Shown: positions 1 through 9,815 of the stretch, in pieces
Layout: each line of letters begins with the position of its first letter
How positions within the stretch are numbered: position 1 is the first letter of the stretch
NCBI GenBank assembly: GCA_015680685.1
Contig: MNCI01025090.1
Location: 1 to 20,835 of the forward strand
Source: Gnetum montanum
Taxonomy: Eukaryota > Streptophyta > Gnetopsida > Gnetales > Gnetaceae
Reading direction: 5' to 3'
Length of the DNA stretch: 20,835 nt
Position numbers and translations under genes: made by a program
Notes under the pieces: model-generated
Seen by the model: only the letters and a program-made list of their open reading frames with translations
What the model was told of the DNA's origin: nothing
The model's database searches: none

Positions 1-399
1 GATGCAATCAAAAACATCACATAATGGACAAATTGAAACTTGAAATCAAACTATACTAATATGAACATGATTAAAATAACCATATAATCAAAAGGTAACT
101 AAACACAGGCCACTCAAACCACACCATCTTATTTAATCGAACTCTAAATATATAATTTTATTTATTTTAACTACATATATCTATATATAATTAAAATATA
201 ATTATGATTTCATTCCCAATTTTCTCAGAAGGTAAAATTCAACCACATGCAGACTACTTTGAGCATAAGACCCATACTAAACTTAATGAGGAGAACAAGC
301 TCATATTAGATTGTGGCTAGTCACAACTTTTGGATTTTTCCTTGGAACCTTTTTTTTTTTACATTGAGAAAGAAAATCGATGAAAAGGGATTTTTTGCC

Positions 400-425
400 T
401 TTTTTTTTTGGGGGGGGGGGGGGGG
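400..425. repeat. Homopolymer junction T10-G16
   Basis: Ten T (400-409) run directly into sixteen G (410-425), followed by further G-rich sequence to about 445. The small ORF overlapping it (glycine-rich) is simply the translation of the G-run and is not considered a gene. Confidence 0.9.
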
Positions 426-519
426 TGTTGGCGGGAAGGGGGTGGAAATATAGGTTCAAAAGAGGAAATGGAGGTTAGGGTGAGGATAGCTAGCAGACCC
501 CATCATACTCAAGAACTTA

Positions 520-690
520 TTACACTGCCAATGAACATGGTCCTCATTCTGAGAAAACTTTGCCGATGGTGTACTTCATTCTTAAGGTAGGAATTCCAAC
601 ATGAGTCGAGTCAATTAACTGCACTACCAATGAACACAACCCTTTCATAACTTTGCCCATGGTGTAGTTCAACCCTTGTGTATGTGCCTT
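520..690. repeat. Imperfect direct repeat, two units
   Basis: Two units share the blocks CCAATGAAC (528-536 and 627-635) and ACTTTGCC followed by ATGGTGTA (from 557 and from 650). The offset drifts from 99 to 93 bases, so there is a small indel between units. Function unknown. Confidence 0.6.
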
Positions 691-1268
691 TGATTACAAT
701 TTGATAGCATCATAGCATGTCTCCTGGGTGGCTAAGGGTTCTCAAGTAGAGATGAACACACTTCACCCTATTGTTCATAGGGTAACCATGGATCATCACA
801 CTTGAGGGTTAGGGCTTATGAGCGGAAAAATGGGGGTTTCCAAGGTCACCTAGTGATTATGGCTAACCATTCTTCAACATCACCTATCCTACACTCACAT
901 GATCATGATGATTACATGATAAGTTAGCAAAAATCTCAAGCTCCATAATCCAACATAACTAAAGAAACTAAAACCTTGAAAAAGACTGGAAATAATCAAA
1001 GCATTATTGAAATATATAGTATAAAAGAGACTTTATGTAATAGTAATAAGAAATATTATATAAAGCATTATACTAACATTATTTTCCAATGGTGCTTTGA
1101 TGACCCAATACCTAGTAACTCAATAGACCATAATGATTATTAAAATCATATGCAAAGCAAAAATCAAAACAATATGCTAAGAAAGAAATGTTGGAAGTGC
1201 AAAGAATATATGCAAATGCAACTATATACAAATGAAATGCATGGTAAAGAGGAACAAAACATGCAACT

Positions 1269-2080
1269 AAGAATCTACTAGGTGTCTATGTGAGGCACCT
1301 GAGTAGAAATGCTTTAAATGAAATGCATTAAAATTACTAGGTAACCTATGTCCTTGCACATCAGCAACCTTGTACACATTGGGGCCAATGACATCTTTAA
1401 TTCAAAATGGACTTGACCACATAGGAGAGAACTTACCTTGAAGATTTTCTCAGTCAAATGTTCTACCTTTTTATGAGACTAGGTCTCCTATCTTAAAGAC
1501 TTCACTAGTGTACTTCCTGTCAAGACATTGTTTAACAATTTTTCGATGCTTAAGATTACGAAAATCAAGACCTAATATTAACTTCCTTGATCATTTTCTA
1601 TAAAGCTTTTCTTTGATATAAGTTTCAATGATAGGTCTAGGTCTTGGTGGGTCATCAAATATAGCCTTTCTAGGAGAATGTTCCATGGATGTGTCATCAA
1701 AATTTAGCACACCTTCAACTGTTTTAAGAGGTAAGATCTTATTTATATCTTTATCTTCCCCTATAGGTGGTGGAGTACTCAAATGAAATCCATCATGTTG
1801 TTGATAAGGCAAGGTGTCTCCATAGATTTCTTCACCTTCTCTAGAACTTTGATAGGATTGGGTGGGATCTGCATGAGAGATAGTATTTATTTTTGTAGTT
1901 TCACTCACATAGTCATTTACAACATGTTCGCTGTGCTCAACCTCAATAACCCCAACATAACAATTAGTGTTTTGATCTTCCAAAGATTGATTTTGTTGAT
2001 CCAAGATTGTAACTACTTGTTTGTAGAAGGGTTTTCATGGTATAGTCATGTATTCATATTTTCCTTTAATAGGGATTAAT
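1269..2080 (-). pseudogene. Remnant of a second Ty3/gypsy-like pol 3' end (integrase C-terminal part)
   Basis: Read on the minus strand in one frame from about 2080 to a stop at 1269-1271. The last about 100 codons look like the C-terminal tail of a Ty3/gypsy integrase: a FKIGDLV block, then GKFSPMWSSPF (the GPY/F-type region), then IGPNVYKVADVQG, LPSNFNAFHLKHFY and the end of the polyprotein. Four in-frame stops interrupt it: a TGA at 1591-1593, then a TAA, a TGA and a TGA in the GDLV-GPY part. The 137-codon open stretch 1591-2004 just upstream is in the same frame. It is hydrophilic with a Gln/Asn-rich start (DQQNQSLEDQN) and I do not recognise it. The tail differs from the integrase tail of the main element, so this is a different family. 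The integrase assignment of the tail is fairly firm; the identity of 1591-2080 is open. Confidence 0.55.
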
Positions 2081-2175
2081 AGCTCTGAGAAATTTGACCT
2101 AAAGAAGCCCCAAAACTTAGCTCCAAAAGTCCTAGATAGGAGCATACCATAGGTAGGTGACATGTCAACTACTAG

Positions 2176-2176
2176 N
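2176..2176. other. Single N, left edge of the duplicated block
   Basis: One of only two ambiguous bases in the window. The base immediately to its right is the first base of homology between copy 1 and copy 2. This is best read as a scaffold join. Confidence 0.9.
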
Positions 2177-2184
2177 TGCTGGGA

Positions 2185-2440
2185 AGCGTATCATAGCGTA
2201 ATGACTACAACTAGCTGAATTTCGTTATCTTCGTTGCTGCAGCTAAGTCAACTGTGCTACTTGCATTATGCTACATTACGCTGCATAGCGTGATGCGACA
2301 TAGTATAGCAAAAGTTAAGATTTTTGAACATGGCTAACTTGAAAAATTGAAGTATTGTTGCTACGCATCCCTTGTTCCATTTTGTTCTCCTGGAGTCCAC
2401 TACGCTGAGTTGCGTAGCGTAGCGTAGCAGGCCCTTAGCC
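2185..2440. repeat. Cluster of TACGC/GCGTA words (copy 1)
   Basis: Many short words built on CTACGC and its complement GCGTAG occur here, for example AGCGTATCATAGCGTAA near 2187 and GCGTAGCGTAGCGTAGC near 2413. The same cluster recurs at 5451-5830, where a fuller version shows paired direct and inverted copies. Confidence 0.7.
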
Positions 2441-3744
2441 GAAAAAAAGAAAACTTGCTGAGATGTACCACTTTTTAAAAATCCTTGCCTAAGCCTCGAG
2501 ACCTTGCTGAATCATTGAGGTCTCAAAATTTCATGATGTTTCAATGGCCCCTCTTTGTTGATGTTTGGAGGGCTTGCCCGAGAGATGTCAACAAAGAATA
2601 TGAAACACCATAGAGGTAAAGACACCAACATCATCTGTCGGCAGCTACTTGGATTTTGCTCTGTCAAGCCTGGAAGTGCGAAGGTGGGAACACAAGGAGT
2701 AGGAGCGGATTTTACAGTTATGAGGGAGGGAGGTTCATGGAAGACTCAAGTGTGAGCAGGATACTTTGCAAACATGTTATTAGGCATCTTCTCACGGGTG
2801 TTTTCCTGAGAGGATACGCTACTGTGTTGTATACATGGGGCTTGCCTGAACAAGTTGCGTTACGCCCGTATGGCCTAGACGAGTTGTGTTTCATCCATTT
2901 TACCTAGCTTTGCCCGTCCCCTTTTTTTTAATATAGATGCTTTCCATGAGGCGAGTTGCGTTACACAAATTCATGGATGTGATGGTTATCATGTGCGAAA
3001 GAGTTCCTGTACGATCACATTTTGTACAAACAGGAGGAGAGGGTAAGGGCGGTTGTAAAGATAAGGGAAGGAGAAAGTAAGATAAGGTTCCTAGTGGGGG
3101 AAAGGGTAGGGTCCGAACTCCCAAGTAGTTAGGCTAGTCCGAGCAGCCACCTTAGAATGCTGTGATAACTCACCCTCCTAGTGAATGCATTTTTGAGTAA
3201 TGCTATCGTAGCAAGTAACCTGAAAAATGTAACAAAGAACTGAGAACAAAAGCAATTGTCCTAATAGTTAGGGAGGCTATTGAAACAAGTGTCATCTGAA
3301 GTGAAAAGGAGAGTGCAGGCCATGGAGAAGGAACTGTAGCAAGAGGCACTAGTCCCTTTGTTGACATCGTGGATCAGAAATTCGTCATCGAGAGCCAGAT
3401 TCATCTTATCCATTTGACTAGGCAAGGAGCCAGTCAGATGAATCTGCTAAGCTAGGATCTGGCGACGATGACAGTTGGAGGTAGCCAAGGCTATGGATGA
3501 TCATAGTTTCCTTGGGGCTCTGAGTGGCGAAGCTAACCCCAGGAGTTGCAATTGCTGAGTGGCCGTTGTAGCAGCATCTCTGAGGGGTCAGTAGTATGCC
3601 TTTCGGCATATCTAAGGAATCAGTAGAGTGCCAGGAGGGTAGCAACGTTACATCTATTCCAACGTCCTACCCGCTTCGTCTGATAGGGATGGCATGCAAG
3701 AATGATCACGCTCACTTGCTTCATGGATGATTTGTTGGCAGATT
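2441..3744. other. 3' non-coding region of the main element (copy 1)
   Basis: No recognisable protein. The open frames here are 66-83 codons long, overlap each other on both strands and have no domain. Notable contents are a pyrimidine run CCCCTTTTTTTT at about 2920-2931 (an A-rich then G-rich purine tract on the minus strand) and a purine-rich plus strand from about 3031 to 3115. The polypurine tract and 3' LTR start of the minus-strand element should lie somewhere in this 3' region but could not be pinned down. Confidence 0.5.
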
Positions 3745-4150
3745 CTAGTTTTAAGTCCTGGTGGACCATTGTTTCTGGTTTTAAGTCTTAGCAGACCATG
3801 GTCCCAGTTTAAAGTTTAGGCAAACTGAAGCGTGCTAGTTTTACGTCATAGCGGATGATGGAAGAGCTAGTTTATGGTCCCAGCAGACCATGTTGTGGGT
3901 GTCAGTTTTGTGTTGTAACGCAGGGACAAGTTTGTGCTAGTTTAACGTCTCAGCAGATGGGTGCTTACATTGCTAGTTTCACGTCGTGGGGGATAGTCGA
4001 AAACTTTGCCAGTTTAGCATCGTGGCGGACGCATGTAGGAAATGCCAGTTTTACGTTGTAGCGGACGAGTACAACATCGCCAGTTTTACATTGTAGCAGA
4101 CGAGTACAGCGCTAGTTTTATGTCGTAGCGAACATGTATTACCTTGCGTT
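3745..4150. repeat. Degenerate tandem array, 30-36-base unit, about 12 units (copy 1)
   Basis: Units begin with CTAGTTT or CCAGTTT near 3745, 3775, 3804, 3835, 3867, 3903, 3937, 3973, 4009, 4045, 4080 and 4112, so spacing is 29-36 bases. A rough consensus is CTAGTTTTACGTCGTAGCGG followed by AC and a variable tail. The units are contiguous and diverged, unlike a CRISPR array. The array stops about 17 bases from the integrase stop codon. Relatives occur at 11121-11356 and 16105-16240. Confidence 0.85.
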
Positions 4151-4166
4151 TGAGCCAAGCTGTCAT

Positions 4167-5156
4167 CTAAATGTGGTACTGCTTTAGATACGTGTGATAC
4201 ACCAAATTTGGAAGTTCGTTGCCGTGGATGTCTACTAGCCTGAATGCCCTGTTGCTCTATGCATTGACGATCAAGAAGGGGCCTTCCTAGCTTGCAGAGA
4301 ATTTTCTCATTAGTTCACGAATGACCTTAAGAACCAAGTCTCCTTTCTTAATTAGTCGTTGATGCAGATTGCAATGATGCTTCTGCTTCTGCCTGTCCTG
4401 ATATTTTTCAATGCTGTCAAGCATTTGGATGCGTTTCTCCTCCACTGAGTCTATATCCACAATCCTGGACTCATTGTGTTGAGTCTCATTTATAACTGTG
4501 GAGAGGACCATTCGCAGTGAGGGAACCTGTAGTTCAAGAGGCAACACTACTTTAGATCCATAGACTAGGCTGTAGAGTGTCCTATCAGTAGCTGTTCTGC
4601 ATGTCGTACGATAGGCCCATAGCACGTAGAGGATTTTTTCATGCCATCGTTTTTTGTTGTTGCTAAGCATCTTTTTGAGTAGATTGATAACCACCTTGTT
4701 TGTTGCTTCTACTTGACCATTTTCTTGCAGGTAATAGGGTGAGAAAAAATATTGCTTGATACCAAGGTTATTGCAGAAAGATTTGGTTTCGGTACTACTA
4801 AATTGTGGCCCATTATTGGTCACAATAATCATGGGAAGCTCAAACTTGGTTACTATGTTGTCCAAGATAAAATGGAAGACCTGCTGAGATGTAGTTTTTC
4901 ATAAGGGAATAGCCTCGACCCACTTTGTGAAGTACTCAGTGGCAGTGATAATGAAGCTATGTCCTACGGAAAACTTAGGAATGATGGGGCCTATGATTTC
5001 TAGTCCCCATCGTCGGAATGGCCAAGTGATCTGTGTAGTATGCAATTCAGTTGGTGACACGTGTATAAGATTTGCATAATGCTAACATGTGTCACATGTC
5101 TTAAATTTGGTAAGGCAGTCTCGTTCCATGTACGACCAGTAATACCCTAAGCATCT
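4167..5156 (-). pseudogene. Ty3/gypsy integrase, copy 1 (N-terminus cut at the N)
   Basis: Same reading as the copy 2 integrase at 7554-8730 but ending at the N at 5157, so the first histidines of the zinc-binding domain are missing. The core includes TNNGPQF, where the family has TDNG, so the second catalytic Asp is changed to Asn. The catalytic Glu is kept in ENGQVEATN. The C-terminal EGPFLI (GPY/F-type) block follows a UAG that replaces the conserved Trp. The frame ends at 4167-4169. All defects are shared with copy 2, so they predate the duplication or are the same locus read twice. I judge this not to be an independent gene. Confidence 0.85.
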
Positions 5157-5157
5157 N
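5157..5157. other. Single N, right edge of copy 1
   Basis: Homology between the two copies stops exactly here (copy 2 continues past 8543 with the rest of the integrase). Together with the N at 2176 it brackets copy 1. Confidence 0.9.
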
Positions 5158-5563
5158 TTGTTCTAGCCAATCTAGGTGTAAGGGAGTCAAGCTTGAAGCA
5201 AAGTGTCTGCTAACTTGAAATCTCTGATCAAAAGTTTCTCTCTGTCACTGTCGATGTTCTTCTATTGCCAACTCTTTTTCGTCATCTCGCCAATTTTTTC
5301 CAATGCTGTCAAAGATTGCCAACCCTTTGAATGTTATCCGCTGGGGTATTTATAAAATTAGGGTTAGGAGAAAAATGCGGTTTAGATGACACATGTCCTG
5401 GACCCACAAAATTTCATTGACTTGATATGCTGTAGTTGAAGCTTGTGGCGCTACGCTGTGTTACACTTTGAAGCGTAGTATAGCGTAACCACCTTTCAAG
5501 AAGACAATTTATTTGGCCTTATCTCTTGCATTAAATAAACTATCTCGTGACTACGCTGTGATA
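5158..5563. other. Unique spacer between the copies, with a TATA-like box
   Basis: No gene seen. It contains TATAAATA on the minus strand (5347-5354; the plus strand reads TATTTATAAAA) preceded on that strand by AACCCTAATTT. This looks like a plant core promoter and could belong to an LTR. No match was found between this stretch and the putative 5' LTR end at 20392-20835, so LTR identity is not established. The GCGTA cluster begins at 5451. Confidence 0.45.
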
Positions 5564-5830
5564 TGCTGGGAAGCGTATCATAGCGTAATGACTACAACTA
5601 GCTGAATTTCGTTATCTTCGTTGCTGCAGCTAAGTCAACTGTGCTACTTGCATTATGCTACATTACACTGCATAGCGTGATGCGACATAGTATAGCAAAA
5701 GTTAAGATTTTTGAACATGGCTAACTTGAAAAATTGAAGTATTGTTGCTACGCATCCCTTGTTCCATTTTGTTCTCCTGGAGTCCACTACGCTGAGCTGC
5801 GTAGCGTAGCGTAGCAGGCCCTTAGCCGAA
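5451..5830. repeat. TACGC/GCGTA cluster with paired hairpins
   Basis: A 38-base unit occurs twice 100 bases apart (5451-5488 and 5551-5588; 31 of 38 bases match). Each unit contains an inverted repeat, CTACGCT/AGCGTAG at 5451-5457 and 5472-5478, and TACGCT/AGCGTA at 5552-5557 and 5572-5577. More copies of the words follow to GCGTAGCGTAGCGTAGC near 5800. Copy 2 of the large repeat starts inside the second unit (5564). Confidence 0.75.
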
Positions 5831-7131
5831 AAAAAGAAAACTTGCTGAGATGTACCACTTTTTAAAAATCCTTGCCTAAGCCTCGAGACCTTGCTGAATC
5901 ATTGAGGTCTCAAAATTTCATGATGTTTCAATGGCCCCTCTTTGTTGATGTTTGGAGGGCTTGCCCGAGAGATGTCAACAAAGAATATGAAACACCATAG
6001 AGGTAAAGACACCAACATCATCCGTCAGCAGCTACTTGGATTTTGCTCTGTCAAGCCTGGAAGTGCGAAGGTGGGAACACAAGGAGTAGGAGCGGATTTT
6101 ATAGTTATGAGGGAGGGAGGTTCATGGAAGACTCAAGTGTGAGCAGGATACTTTGCAAACATGTTATTAGGCATCTTCTCACGGGTGTTTTCCTGAGAGG
6201 ATACGCTACTGTGTTGTATACATGGGGCTTGCCTGAACAAGTTGCGTTACGCCCGTATGGCCTAGACGAGTTGTGTTTCATCCATTTTACCTAGCTTTGC
6301 CCGTCCCCTTTTTTTTAATATAGATGCTTTCCATGAGGCGAGTTGCGTTACACAAATTCATGGATGTGATGGTTATCATGTGCGAAAGAGTTCCTGTACG
6401 ATCACATTTTGTACAAACAGGAGGAGAGGGTAAGGGCGGTTGTAAAGATAAGGGAAGGAGAAAGTAAGATAAGGTTCCTAGTGGGGGAAAGGGTAGGGTC
6501 CGAACTCCCAAGTAGTTAGGCTAGTCCGAGCAGCCACCTTAGAATGCTGTGATAACTCACCCTCCTAGTGAATGCATTTTTGAGTAATGCTATCGTAGCA
6601 AGTAACCTGAAAAATGTAACAAAGAACTGAGAACAAAAGCAATTGTCCTAATAGTTAGGGAGGCTATTGAAACAAGTGTCATCTGAAGTGAAAAGGAGAG
6701 TGCAGGCCATGGAGAAGGAACTGTAGCAAGAGGCACTAGTCCCTTTGTTGACATCGTGGATCAGAAATTCGTCATCGAGAGCCAGATTCATCTTATCCAT
6801 TTGACTAGGCAAGGAGCCAGTCAGATGAATCTGCTAAGCTAGGATCTGGCGACGATGACAGTTGGAGGTAGCCAAGGCTATGGATGATCATAGTTTCCTT
6901 GGGGCTCTGAGTGGCGAAGCTAACCCCAGGAGTTGCAATTGCTGAGTGGCCGTTGTAGCAGCATCTCTGAGGGGTCAGTAGTATGCCTTTCGGCATATCT
7001 AAGGAATCAGTAGAGTGCCAGGAGGGTAGCAACGTTACATCTATTCCAACGTCCTACCCGCTTCGTCTGATAGGGATGGCATGCAAGAATGATCACGCTC
7101 ACTTGCTTCATGGATGATTTGTTGGCAGATT
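5831..7131. other. 3' non-coding region of the main element (copy 2)
   Basis: Counterpart of 2441-3744, with no recognisable protein. On the minus strand TTAAAAAAAAGGGGA (about 6305-6319) is a possible polypurine tract, but no following LTR start could be confirmed. Purine-rich plus strand lies at about 6418-6502. Confidence 0.45.
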
Positions 7132-7537
7132 CTAGTTTTAAGTCCTGGTGGACCATTGTTTCTGGTTTTAAGTCTTAGCAGACCATGGTCCCAGTTTAAA
7201 GTTTAGGCAAACTGAAGCGTGCTAGTTTTACGTCATAGCGGATGATGGAAGAGCTAGTTTATGGTCCCAGCAGACCATGTTGTGGGTGTCAGTTTTGTGT
7301 TGTAACGCAGGGACAAGTTTGTGCTAGTTTAACGTCTCAGCAGATGGGTGCTTACATTGCTAGTTTCACGTCGTGGGGGATAGTCGAAAACTTTGCCAGT
7401 TTAGCATCGTGGCGGACGCATGTAGGAAATGCCAGTTTTACGTTGTAGCGGACGAGTACAACATCGCCAGTTTTACATTGTAGCAGACGAGTACAGCGCT
7501 AGTTTTATGTCGTAGCGAACATGTATTACCTTGCGTT
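7132..7537. repeat. Degenerate tandem array, 30-36-base unit (copy 2)
   Basis: Same 12 units as 3745-4150, shifted by 3,387. The array begins 17 bases beyond the integrase stop codon (7554-7556), so it is the first thing downstream of pol in element sense. Confidence 0.85.
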
Positions 7538-7553
7538 TGAGCCAAGCTGTCAT

Positions 7554-8730
7554 CTAAATGTGGTACTGCTTTAGATACGTGTGATACACCAAATTTGGAA
7601 GTTCGTTGCCGTGGATGTCTACTAGCCTGAATGCCCTGTTGCTCTATGCATTGACGATCAAGAAGGGGCCTTCCTAGCTTGCAGAGAATTTTCTCATTAG
7701 TTCACGAATGACCTTAAGAACCAAGTCTCCTTTCTTAATTAGTCGTTGATGCAGATTGCAATGATGCTTCTGCTTCTGCCTGTCCTGATATTTTTCAATG
7801 CTGTCAAGCATTTGGATGCGTTTCTCCTCCACTGAGTCTATATCCACAATCCTGGACTCATTGTGTTGAGTCTCATTTATAACTGTGGAGAGGACCATTC
7901 GCAGTGAGGGAACCTGTAGTTCAAGAGGCAACACTACTTTAGATCCATAGACTAGGCTGTAGAGTGTCCTATCAGTAGCTGTTCTGCATGTCGTACGATA
8001 GGCCCATAGCACGTAGAGGATTTTTTCATGCCATCGTTTTTTGTTGTTGCTAAGCATCTTTTTGAGTAGATTGATAACCACCTTGTTTGTTGCTTCTACT
8101 TGACCATTTTCTTGCAGGTAATAGGGTGAGAAAAAATATTGCTTGATACCAAGGTTATTGCAGAAAGATTTGGTTTCGGTACTACTAAATTGTGGCCCAT
8201 TATTGGTCACAATAATCATGGGAAGCTCAAACTTGGTTACTATGTTGTCCAAGATAAAATGGAAGACCTGCTGAGATGTAGTTTTTCATAAGGGAATAGC
8301 CTCGACCCACTTTGTGAAGTACTCAGTGGCAGTGATAATGAAGCTATGTCCTACGGAAAACTTAGGAATGATGGGGCCTATGATTTCTAGTCCCCATCGT
8401 CGGAATGGCCAAGTGATCTGTGTAGTATGCAATTCAGTTGGTGACACGTGTATAAGATTTGCATAATGCTAACATGTGTCACATGTCTTAACTTTGGTAA
8501 GGCAGTCTCGTTCCATGTACGACCAGTAATACCCTAAGCATCTAATTTTAGCGTCCATGGTTCGTGGGGCTATGTGTCCTGCACATAGGCCCTCATGGAC
8601 TTCGGTAACTATCCTTTGCGCTTGCTCACTATTAACTCAAGTTAACAATACACCATCAAAAGAGCGCCTACATAGAGTACTATCTTCGATGATGACATAT
8701 TGTCTGGCGTGCTTGCGGATTGTGTCTTTT
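7554..8730 (-). pseudogene. Ty3/gypsy integrase (copy 2, full length but inactive)
   Basis: Integrase inserts the cDNA into host DNA. One frame runs from about 8730 to a stop at 7554-7556. In order: a zinc-binding HHCC region (VHEG, CAGH, then KTCDTC, about 8594-8472); the core with WGLEIIGPI, where the family has Asp and this copy has Glu (codon 8385-8387); TNNGPQF, where the second catalytic Asp is Asn (codon 8202-8204); the third catalytic residue Glu kept in NGQVEATN (codon 8094-8096); and a GPY/F-type tail (EGPFLI, LVDIHGNELPN) ending LKQYHI. In-frame UAG/UGA codons interrupt it, one replacing the conserved Trp before EGPF. With two of three catalytic acids changed and several stops it cannot be functional. 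It shares one frame with aRH, RH and RT to its right, as expected for a single pol polyprotein. Confidence 0.9.
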
Positions 8731-9344
8731 TATGCAGGTGTTAGCTTGTGTGGTGGTTCTTCATGCAGGAGATAGGCTTTAATATTGTCGTACCATTCTG
8801 GCGTTCCTTCTGCACTTAAAGAAGAGATTTGCACCAATTGAATGACAGGGTCTGTACATTCCATCATTAAAGTGGGCCAGTTGGCAAACAAATGTGGTGG
8901 AACATTTAAAGCTAGTGTAGCTAGTGCGTTAGCTACGATGTTCTTGTTACACGGCACGTGCCGAACGTCAGTCGTGAATTATTTTAGAAGATCTTTAGCC
9001 ATATCGCAGTAGGGCTGTAGATGCACAACTTTGTAGGTGTAGACTTTTGTGATTTGATTAACGACTAGCATCAAATCACCTCGGATTTCCAGGTGTTGGA
9101 TGTTCAATTCTTTGGCTGCTAACAATCCCCTGAGGAGCCCCTCGTATTCTGCCACATTGTTCGTACAAGAAAATGCTAGGTGGTAAGCCAATGGGTGAAC
9201 ATCCTCAGGGGAAAGCGTAATGATGGTGGTCGCACTATCACCTTTGCTGGTCGAAGCTCTATCAAAGTATAACGTTGCTTCGAGGTCTGTTGATACAGGG
9301 CTTAAACTATGTACATGTTCGTTAGAAAATTTAGGCTCTATCAT
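8730..9344 (-). pseudogene. Additional RNase H (aRH) domain and linker to integrase
   Basis: A second RNase H lies downstream of the RT-linked one, the hallmark of the Tat/Ogre/Retand branch. Seen: LYFDRAS (first Asp kept; the family has FDGAS), NNVAEYEGLL (catalytic Glu), IRGDLMLVVNQI (Asp kept), and VPCNKNIVANALATLA, where the family has ADAL, so the last catalytic Asp is Asn (about 8928-8930). A UAA lies just before this last block, and the same frame continues to a stop at 8730. The stretch 8905-8730 is the variable linker before the integrase zinc finger. G-to-A changes explain both the Asp-to-Asn and the Gly-to-Arg substitutions. Identity is firm; activity is very unlikely. Confidence 0.85.
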
Positions 9345-9374
9345 GGCCTGATTGTTAACAAGTGATGTTACAAG

Positions 9375-9815
9375 CTAGTTGGCTATCGCCTGGCATTTCG
9401 TGGAAGATTGGCCAACGTAGTGCAAGTCAAATTCTGCTGTGATAGCTTTCCAGCAAGCTATCCTACTGCTCTCGTATAAATTGTTCATGATTGCGTGTAG
9501 AATGTTGTTCTTGCAAATTATGTTAACTTGGCTGTGAAAAAGATAGTGTCTACATTTTTTGAGTGTAAACACCAATGCCAAGTAGTTACACTTTACTTCA
9601 TTATACCTCATTTCATACGCAAATAGAGCATGACTTAGATAATAGATAAGGATTTTCGACCTGTCGTCCCTCTTTTGACATAATAACGTAGCTATGGACA
9701 CGTCTAAACTTGCCAGGTAGATGTAGAAAGGTTGATCCCTTTGTGGTGGGAAAACCATTGGCAAATGTAGCAGCTCTTTCTTTAAGTTGTCAAATGCACA
9801 CTGGTAGTTCTTGGT
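9375..9815 (-). pseudogene. RT-linked RNase H domain of the main element
   Basis: Degrades the RNA strand of the RNA-DNA hybrid during reverse transcription. It follows RT in the same frame after a UAG (9816-9818) that replaces the usual Trp. Seen: HLPMVFPPQRDQPFYIYLAS, then DVSIATLLCQ, YYLSHAL, RYNEVKCNYLALVF and LKKCRHYLFHSQVNII; KNN, where the family usually reads KND; WKAITAEFDLHYV; and a final QAIAN, where the family has an Asp. Two acidic positions are thus Asn. The frame is closed by UAG at 9375-9377 and continues into aRH. Length is normal for the domain. Confidence 0.88.

Larger units (their letters stand above)
1..1268. other. AT-rich non-coding stretch, no gene seen
   Basis: No convincing coding region on either strand. 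The sequence is strongly AT-rich (1-240 and 950-1260 especially) and contains a T-run followed by a G-run at 400-425 and one imperfect direct repeat at 520-690. It lies downstream, in minus-strand sense, of the integrase-like remnant at 1269-1600, so it could be the 3' non-coding part or LTR of that older element. No LTR ends or target-site duplication could be identified. Confidence 0.5.
2177..5156. repeat. Near-identical 2,980-base direct copy 1 (N-bounded)
   Basis: Matches 5564-8543 at a constant offset of 3,387. Differences found by reading: 2280 g/a, 2410 t/c, 2636 t/c, 2640 g/a, 2715 c/t and 5105 a/c (copy 1/copy 2), five of them transitions, giving about 99.8 percent identity. It holds the 3' non-coding region of the main retroelement, the 30-36-base repeat array, and the integrase from its stop at 4167-4169 up into the zinc-finger region, where it is cut at the N. 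Both edges coincide with single N characters. Confidence 0.95.
5564..8543. repeat. Near-identical 2,980-base direct copy 2
   Basis: Partner of 2177-5156. This copy is continuous with the rest of the integrase and with RNase H and RT on its right, so it is the one embedded in the complete element. Its left flank (5158-5563) also continues the GCGTA cluster without interruption. Confidence 0.95.

Noticed and set aside
2555-2907. Two overlapping plus-strand ORFs of 66 and 83 codons (also at 5942-6294)
   Set aside because: They overlap in different frames, have no recognisable domain and lie in the 3' non-coding region. Their preservation in both copies only reflects the near-identity of the copies.
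3031-3115. Purine-rich plus strand as the polypurine tract of a plus-strand element
   Set aside because: No LTR start follows it, and all retroelement coding sequence nearby is on the minus strand. It is too long and mixed for a polypurine tract.
3745-4150. Regularly spaced repeats that might suggest a CRISPR array
   Set aside because: Units are contiguous and diverged, with no constant repeat and unique spacer pattern, and the context is plant retrotransposon DNA. This is a degenerate tandem repeat.
5347-5358. TATA box as proof of a 3' LTR at 5158-5563
   Set aside because: No similarity to the putative 5' LTR end (20392-20835) was seen and no TG..CA ends were found, so it is recorded only as a TATA-like sequence.
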